The notes under the pieces: model-generated
The model's database searches: none
Told to the model about the DNA's origin: nothing
What the model saw: the letters and a program-made list of their open reading frames with translations, nothing else
Program-made: the position numbers and the translations under genes
Assembly: GCA_049999765.1 (NCBI GenBank)
Contig: JBNGIQ010009485.1
Span: 420,344 to 484,343, forward strand
Source: Phaeoceros laevis
Taxonomy: Eukaryota; Anthocerotophyta; Anthocerotopsida; Notothyladales
Length of the DNA: 64,000 nt
Reading direction: 5' to 3'
Part shown: positions 57,216 to 64,000 of the stretch, piece after piece
How positions within the stretch are numbered: the first letter of the stretch is position 1
Layout: every line of letters begins with the position of its first letter

Positions 57216-59765
57216 TCAATTTCCTTCGTTTGACAACTTAGTGTCATGTGTTTTATCCTTTTGCAATAAGTTTGTACCCACACTATCATTGGATAAATCA
57301 ATACAAGCACTCTCTTGTAAGCAGTTGTTCACTTCTCTCAAGTTACTCATAGATATATTCCTTTCTTCTTGGTATATATTATCTTGATGGACAAATAGAA
57401 CTCCTTGATGCAAAATATGAGTATTTTCAACTTCATTCTTATGAGCTGTTTCACTACATTCATTTTTGTTGTACTCAAGGGTTTGGCTCGGAGTGAATAT
57501 CCTATTATTGAGAGCTTCGGCACCATGGAATGAACATGATGCAGCTTCACAAACAACTGTGTTGTCACTATCTGCCTTGTCTCTTGCAAATAATTGTTGG
57601 TCCATCTCCTACACACATGAAGACAGCATTTGAAACACTTGCAAACATAGATAAAATTTTCAAAAGGAGTGAATGACTTATTTAAGTCTAGTAAGTTTGA
57701 GATTCTCAACTTTTTCTATGGTAATGCATGCATCCTACGCTGTATCTTGATCATAATAATATAGATGCATTATTTACTTTACCAACCCATCAAATTTTTT
57801 TTGAAGGCTACACCTGTGCAAACATAAAAGATGACGACTTGTATTCTTCCATGTCCTCAGTTCCTTCTGACAGAAGATGATCAAGAAATTGGTCGAAATT
57901 CCACGGATACATGGTACGTGCATGTTCCGAAATTGTTGGACTGATATCATCCTTCAAATCTTCAATTTCATCATGTTCAAAAAACCTTTGAAATGCTCCT
58001 GATGGGTCTTCAATTTCATCATGTTCAAAAAATCTTTGAAATGCTCCTGATGGGCTATGGTCACGCTCTTGATCCTCCACCTTTGTTGTGAGATCTGTGA
58101 TTAGTGTATGAACAGTGTTGGAACAGGGAAAACAACCATTATTGGCTATGTGAGTTTCAGTTTGCTCATCTTCTCCTATTATCATATCAACTTCACAATT
58201 AGTTCCACCAATATTTTCTCCTGTATAGCCAACTTCCGAATTAGATTTTTTGTTGTTTGAATTGCCATGCTCAGGTCCGGCTAGCAAGAAATCATTATTT
58301 TGCTTATCTAGTAAGTCAGTTGCAGATATGAGGACGTGGTTTGATGCATTTGAAGAGTCGAGAGCCCATGTTTCGGAGGTCATAATCTTGATATTTTGAA
58401 GTGTTAATTCTTCCTCATCACATACATCAATACTGCATCAAACATATGAAAATATCAGAATATAAATACTTAATATTCTATACAAAGTACCGAAAAATGG
58501 GTGAATTGATTGAAATAAGTTGTTTGAGCAGAAAGTGTGGACATGGAAAAAATAAAATAGTTACCATAAAATCGGATCTTCACTTCCATTGTTCTCTTCC
58601 ATGGATAAAGTGTGACTCTAGAAACCACAACGAAAATCACGCACGTAAGTTCCAATATCACGTGATAAAGATAACAAGTAACTGAAAATTCTATTTAAGC
58701 ATACAAAGTTTTGGAATAGCTTAAAAGCTGGAAAAAGGGCATCCTTCTTATTCAAAATAACTAGTCATAACCCATTTTGGTTTTCAGAGTGTAGTGTATT
58801 TCATTCATGCATTCGTCACAAAGAACAAACCAACCGACACAATATGAATATAGTTATGATACCTCAATAGTTGAAACTTGTTGAGTTGTTCCTACACATA
58901 CATGAGAGCCATTAATATTCATGTCTTCCATGTTATCTTGGTCATCGTTGTCTGAATCGCTTAGCCCTCTATATGAACCATTTACACTACCAACTTCAAT
59001 GTCATCCCTTGACGAGCTTGAATCATAAGCATCTTCTAGTAGGTTGTCTCCAGCATCCTCAACTGGTGGTGCATCCATGTTCGAATCATAAGCATCTTCT
59101 AGTATATCGTCTCCAGCATCCTCAACTGGTGGTGCATCCATGTTGGAGCTACTTCCAACATATTGAGCATGGCATGGGAGCTGATATGGAATTGAAATTT
59201 TGATGTTGTTGCTTACATGCCCAACATCAGTGCTCCATCGTACTTTTTGCGGGTCTAGACTTTGGATTTGTCTTTTAAGCTCAACAAATTGTTTGGCAAG
59301 ATCCTTCCCAGTTTTTCGAAGTTCAAAAATCTCATTTCGTAGATCTTCCAAGATCATGTTGTCAAATTTCACATCCTTCAACCATGTTTCTACTACCATG
59401 GGCTTCTTAATTTCCTCCTTCATCTGCTTATTAAATCCAGTTTCTCTTTGAAGCTGGGCAGTAATTCTCTTCCATATAGGGGCAGATTTTTGGACTTCGT
59501 TGATCATCATTTCTGTATTATTTGTGCTATTCCATTCCGTGCTGTTTTTGTATAAGCGTTTTTTCACGACATACTCAATACTTGGGTGCCCAAAGGCATA
59601 AGGTTTACCATGTTGTGAGAACACAATAATTCCTAGCTCTATTTTGCACATCACAACAAGCTCCAAAGCTTTTTTCATCAACCCCGCTCTCCTTTTTGAA
59701 AAACACACTTGCCTTCTTGTATCCTCTTTGACCGGTTGACTTGTATCAACCTTCCTTCTGCCCAT
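57216..59765 (-). CDS. type I (M-alpha-like) MADS-box transcription factor, unusually long
   Basis: Nuclear DNA-binding factor. Four exons, 58863-59765, 58565-58617, 57814-58432 and 57216-57608, give 1,968 nt and 655 residues in phase. The MADS domain is at the N-terminus: MGRRKVDTSQPVKEDTRRQV then CFSKRRAGLMKKALELVVMC, ending VFSQHGKPYAFGHPS, with the FGHPS signature typical of the AGL62-like type I group. No K domain follows; a short coiled-coil-like helix (LRNEIFELRKTGKDLAKQF) lies near residue 170. The rest is acidic and low in complexity, far longer than the usual 200-350 residues of type I factors. Two exact internal duplications occur: SNMDAPPVEDAGD-LEDAYD (21 residues) in exon 1 and PSGAFQRFFEHDEIED (16 residues) in exon 3. 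The ATG at 59763-59765 is the first of the domain. Confidence 0.85.
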
Positions 59766-60829
59766 TGATAAATTGCACACAGTGCATACCGAAAGTGCAG
59801 CTCATATATCAACTAACTCGTGACAATGCAATAACCCGTATATTGCAGTGTAGTGAACTATGTGCCTACTCATCTATTGCGAATTGAAGAAGTATGCCTT
59901 GGCAAGCAGATGTGCACAAGTATAGCTTGTGCCCATGACTCAGGATTCGCTTATTCTCTAAAAATATGAAAGCTACTCTTTATATAGCACAATGGTTGAA
60001 CTGAGTTTACAAAATAAGCATATTGATCCATAATTAGACTATGAAAGTGTTTTTTAACTTTAGAAAGTAAATAGTGTGTGGCATCAAAAAATACAACACT
60101 TCTACAGCAGTCCTCAGGTTTATTCGCGCGTAATTTGGCTGACACATCTGGCGTGGGCTTCCGCCGAGCAGAGGTACTAGACTAGCACAGCTTCGAAACT
60201 ACACCACGCGGGATGCTGAAAGCATGTTCAGCACACTTCGGGTAAGCTTACATAATTTACATTCATCAATTACTGAAGCCGCGCCTAAATAGCGCAGCCC
60301 AAAGGCTAACGGCCCCGGCCTTGACAGACCTAGGCCTGTTAGCATCCATAACAGCCCCAGTCCCTGGGCATGGTTATATTGTCAACCCGGCCAGTTATTC
60401 TACAATAGGGGGCCTCAAACATTGCCCGAGAATAATTCCATCACACGCCTCAAGGTCGTAGTCGTTCTTGACCTGATGTACCGGCTCGGAACCAGGTCCG
60501 GTAGTCAGAGTATGGCCTGGAGAGCGAGGTCAGGCCTGGAGAGCGAGGTCAGGCCCGAGTCTGACTCAACGAGAAATCTTCTTGCTTTCACGGTCCCAGG
60601 AACCTGACTGTTGCGCTTTCTTGGTCTTCCCTTGCACTTGGCTGTCCTGGCAGAGCGACTTGAGCTAGAACTCTGTGGCCTCTTCTCTCTGTGCCCCCGT
60701 CTTTCCTGCTCTCCTCTGCTCGCTCCTGTCCTGCAGGGATCATGCCGTTTGCGTAAGGAGCCCGATATTCAGCATTCACCATAGTTTTGATGTTGCTCTC
60801 ACAACATACTCCAAGAAATGCGGCGCAAT
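59766..60829. other. intergenic region between divergent genes
   Basis: About 1.1 kb between the minus-strand MADS gene and the plus-strand cyclin, so it should hold both promoters. A tandem duplication of GGCCTGGAGAGCGAGGTCA lies at 60513-60556. No gene is seen. Confidence 0.45.
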
Positions 60830-60837
60830 TGACGTCA
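60830..60837. promoter_or_regulatory. palindromic TGACGTCA (bZIP-type) site upstream of the cyclin
   Basis: A perfect TGACGTCA lies 43 bp before the cyclin ATG. bZIP/TGA-type factors bind this octamer in plants. Its position inside the probable 5' UTR makes a regulatory role uncertain. Confidence 0.35.
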
Positions 60838-60879
60838 TTGAAATGAGAAAACTCCGGACCGGGTAGCCTGAGGTCGAAG

Positions 60880-63184
60880 ATGGATTCCCCCTCCAGTCTG
60901 CTTTGCGGAGAGAAGCTGGTTTTTTCAGCTATGGCGGACTACTACTCGGACCTCAAAACCCTGGCAAATGTTGCGAGTCGCTCGGGGCGAGGAGTTGTTA
61001 GCCGGAGGAAGGCGCGGGGGGAATCTGTGTCAATTTTGAGCTCCGACTGGAGCCAAAGGCGGGGATTACCTGCTAATCCCCCACGCCGGAGCTCTCTTCA
61101 GCCAAATTCTTCTCTACCAGGAGCCTTGGCTTGCCATCAGCCACAGCAGGTAGACTACATGGCGTTGGACATTCAGCAAGTTCGTTGTCTGGCGACGAGC
61201 AAGGGCTTTGGCCACTCCCAGCATTTCCCTGGGAGTGAGAGGAGAAGAGGAGGTGGAGACATCCTATCTCGAGGCAGGTCCTCGGCGGAGGTTGGCGAGG
61301 ATTTTTTGGCTCCTCCCGGCGTTTGCCAGGACTCGCTGTCCCTTCTGCTCGGAAAAGCTGCTCAACCGTACTATAGAGTATCGAAGCTGTATGTTGAGAA
61401 GCTTCTGAACAATCGAGCATTCGGATCCGGCCTGCTCGAAAAGCGGAGAAGGGAGAGTGTTAATCTTATCTTCAAGGTTTGTTCTACCTATCTTACATCC
61501 TCTGCTTGAAAATTTCCGTTTGGATATGTGCATCTCGTGTTGCCCGGCAGAGGTCACTGTCTCAATTCTATATGATTTTATGAAAGTGACTTTTAATTTG
61601 CCGGCGGGCGGATTTTTGACCATTGAGCAGCCGTCGTGTTTTGCCTCATTTGCAGCTGGCCAGCCTCCGACGACAAAGCACTTTACTTGCAGCTCACGCA
61701 GTGGCATTTCTTGACCGCTTCCTCTCTCAAAAGTGCTCTGTGTCGGTACGATGATGTGTTTTTTATTTTGTTTCAGGCATCCTGGTGGATCAGAGTCTGG
61801 TAGTGTGCATTCTGTCATCCACGGTCCTTGAGAACAAGGGTTTTGGTTAACACTAGGCTAACACTAAGCTTGGCTTGACAAGCTCACAGGAGAAAAATGA
61901 TGAGATGGCGCTTCTAGCAACTGCCTGCTTCTGGATCGCAGCCAAGATGGAGGACAGTGCTACTCCAAATTTGTCCACTCTTTTGGCACGTGAAAGTCCA
62001 GACTTACTAAAGTTTATAGCTTGCTGAGTGCGATCAAAGCAAGTAAGCATACCCGTCATTTCACTATAACTCCAAGTGTTTTGAGATTCTCAGGGTTTGG
62101 AGACCTTGGAATGCGACGAGGAATCCATTTTGAAGATGGAGGTGGAAGTGTTGAGGGCTTTAGGGTGGCGAATGCTCAGCGTCACGATCTCGGATTTTGT
62201 TGCCAGCATTCTTGAAGGCCTTCAAAGCTTAGGCTTATCAAAGCAGAGGTGGATGGAGGTCACTGATCGAGCTGATGAGATAATCCATGGCATACTGCCA
62301 GGTAAATTTGATATGCCTGACTGAAGCATGTGGTGCGGATTCTGTAGGCTCTATGGTGGAAAACCCATTGGTAAGGGTTCCCTTCCACAAGTAAGTATAG
62401 CTGTGTGTTCTCACAAATTTACTGCAATTAGATTGACCCCAAGTCCTTGAGCACCACAAGAGAAAATGCTTTCAAAAACCCGAATGCGAATGCTGACAAC
62501 ATTGATTAATCAGGGAATGCAGTGACTTTTCCTCTTAGATTTGGCTCAAAGTATGTATTCTGTCAAGGAAAAGAATGGTTGCAGTAAAAAAGGTAAAGAA
62601 AGAGTGTATGAATTGAGAAGAATAACCATCAAATTTTGCCTTGGACCTCATATATGCCTGCAGAAGTGGAGTTTCTGGCTTATGAACCATCCGTAGTAAG
62701 CATGTGTGTGATCCAGTGCCTTTTGGACGAAAATGTACCCGTGCAAGCTGCTGCTCATATGGCCTCAATTGGGAGGACTTTGGCAGTTGACATGGTATAA
62801 TCCTGAAAAGAACAAATATGTTAAGACAATCTTTGTCCAAAAGAATTAGGACTGCTTGCAAAAGAATCATATGATAAGTGCTCAAAAGATGAAAAAAAGA
62901 GGGCTGCTAACGTCCAAAAAACATCACTTGCTTGCCTGCTTGAGTCTTTAACATGCTGCCAAGAGTTTTGGTGCATAGTTGATTAGAAGGCTAGTTTTCT
63001 ACTTGCATCCATCTCACCTCAATTTCTTAGCTATGCAAAGTCTCCTCTGTTGCCGTCTTGCCATGTCCTAACTTTGCGTTGCTGTTTTTCTGGACTTCAT
63101 CAGGTAGCTGCTAGCGAGTGCTACAAGCTGCTGATTGACCTTGTGGTGGACCCTGTTTCGGAGTGCAACATTCCATCCCCTTGA
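60880..63184 (+). CDS. CYCD: D-type cyclin
   Basis: G1 cyclin that partners a cyclin-dependent kinase and targets retinoblastoma-related protein. The proposed exons 60880-61476, 61656-61745, 61890-61989, 62086-62301, 62664-62794 and 63104-63184 sum to 1,215 nt (404 residues). The start MDSPSSLLCGEKLVF contains LLCGE, which fits the Rb-binding L-x-C-x-E motif of D cyclins. The cyclin box begins at RRESVNLIFK and continues with AAHAVAFLDRFLSQ, MALLATACFWIAAKMED and LKMEVEVLRALGWRM; the second fold includes EFLAYEPSVVSMCVIQCLL and SECYKLL. The Arg/Ser/Pro-rich segment between residues about 45 and 140 is atypical, and an unrecognised intron there is possible. The exon 3/4 junction is the least certain. 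Confidence 0.78.
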
Positions 63185-63850
63185 GGCTTATGAAGCAATG
63201 TAAACCGCGAATTCGGGTGGTCCCCAAATGAGTAGTTCCAGACTTGGTTTGTTGATGTGCGCTGCATATACATCTCCCATTCATAGTGTGCCCACATGGG
63301 TACCGCCAGAGCCATTGGCTGCTCCAAAAAGTTTACCAATGTGACGAACTCCAATAAATTTGGCCCTAAGCTGTTCGTGGCCAGACGTATACCTTTTCTC
63401 GGTTCGCTTGCCGCCCTGCTGTGTGACTCAGTGTGAGACAGTCGATTGATTTGACGTCCAGTCGACGGTTTGGCCTCCGCTGACCTCTAGAGGACTGGAA
63501 GCACCTTGGAAAATCAGCTTGCGTCTCATCGGCCAGGACGATATGGCTCAGCTGCTTCCGGAGCCGTGGCTCATCTCGCTGGAATGTTTGCTAGGTCGGC
63601 CTGTGCAGAAGGGCATTGCGGGAGAACGGCTGTGGACAAATTCTTTGCAACTAAGCTCTGACCGTTTGGACCTGGCCACATTGCCAGTAGGCAAGAAACG
63701 GCGGTGGATCGATACCTGTCCACCAGCCAAATGGTTTAGGGCAGGCAAGTTATGCACAGATTGGAGGACTTCCCTGAAGCTGGGATCTTGCTGTGATGCC
63801 TGGGTAGTACAAGCTGGAAGGATGGTGTGAATTGGAGCAATCCAAACAAT
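63185..63850. other. spacer after the cyclin; no gene resolved
   Basis: About 670 bp. A plus-strand open stretch at 63519-63830 has no recognisable domain and may be the 5' leader of a gene running off the window. Confidence 0.35.
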
Positions 63851-63953
63851 ATGGCGCTGCGCCGGTCGCTGCCATTACTGCTTGATGAACCAGTGAACGC
63901 GGACCATTTGGAGGTCATGCACCCGCCGGTATTGATGAATGGTTTTCCACCAG
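63851..63953 (+). CDS. possible first exon of a gene continuing beyond the window
   Basis: The ATG at 63851 opens MALRRSLPLLLDEPVNADHL and the frame reaches a plausible donor (CCACCAG|GTACCA) at 63953. Too short to identify. Confidence 0.25.
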
Positions 63954-64000
63954 GTACCACACGTTTTAATTTGCTGTCAGCTGACGGACGGGCATCCATG

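Overview
The window is nuclear DNA from a land plant. It holds spliced genes for a DNL zinc-finger organelle protein, a D-type cyclin, a type I MADS-box factor, an F-box protein, PPR remnants, secreted subtilases and the plant families DUF1997 and DUF1442. Introns are short (mostly about 80-200 bp) and spacing is tight. A bryophyte or lycophyte would fit this compactness, but that is an inference. Six runs of N mark a draft assembly, and three of them are flanked by identical sequence, so they are probably unmerged contig overlaps.

0-12 kb: a minus-strand cluster of three paralogues (A, B, C) with a roughly 190-residue module I do not recognise. The module carries a TITGF core and a later NWA motif. 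It is followed by acidic and basic tracts and a C-terminal coiled coil. B has two modules in tandem; C has an in-frame stop before its coiled coil. A DUF1997 gene lies upstream of C, and a decayed DUF1997 copy lies between B and C, ending at a tRNA-derived SINE. This cluster is the best candidate for something undescribed.

12-22 kb: an AT-rich island with a 226-residue orphan ORF rebuilt across a spurious gap, then cytosolic leucyl-tRNA synthetase, a DNL zinc-finger protein (both minus) and an SLC35F/EamA-type transporter (plus).

22-47 kb: four minus-strand subtilisin-like protease genes in two sub-families, S1/S2 and S3/S4. S1 appears to have lost its start codon, S3 is broken by a 400-N gap, and S2 and S4 look intact. 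Between S3 and S4 are PPR debris on both strands, an inverted intron-containing copy of part of the ribonucleotide reductase gene, an F-box gene and a LINE endonuclease remnant.

47-53 kb: ribonucleotide reductase small subunit, a small membrane-protein ORF with an internal TGA, and a DUF1442 methyltransferase-like gene. 53-57 kb: tandem and simple repeats. 57-60 kb: an unusually long type I MADS-box gene with two exact internal duplications. 60-64 kb: a D-type cyclin and the start of a further gene.

The genes are mostly unrelated housekeeping and family-expansion loci. The order shows repeated local duplication followed by decay (A/B/C, DUF1997, subtilases, ribonucleotide reductase, PPR).
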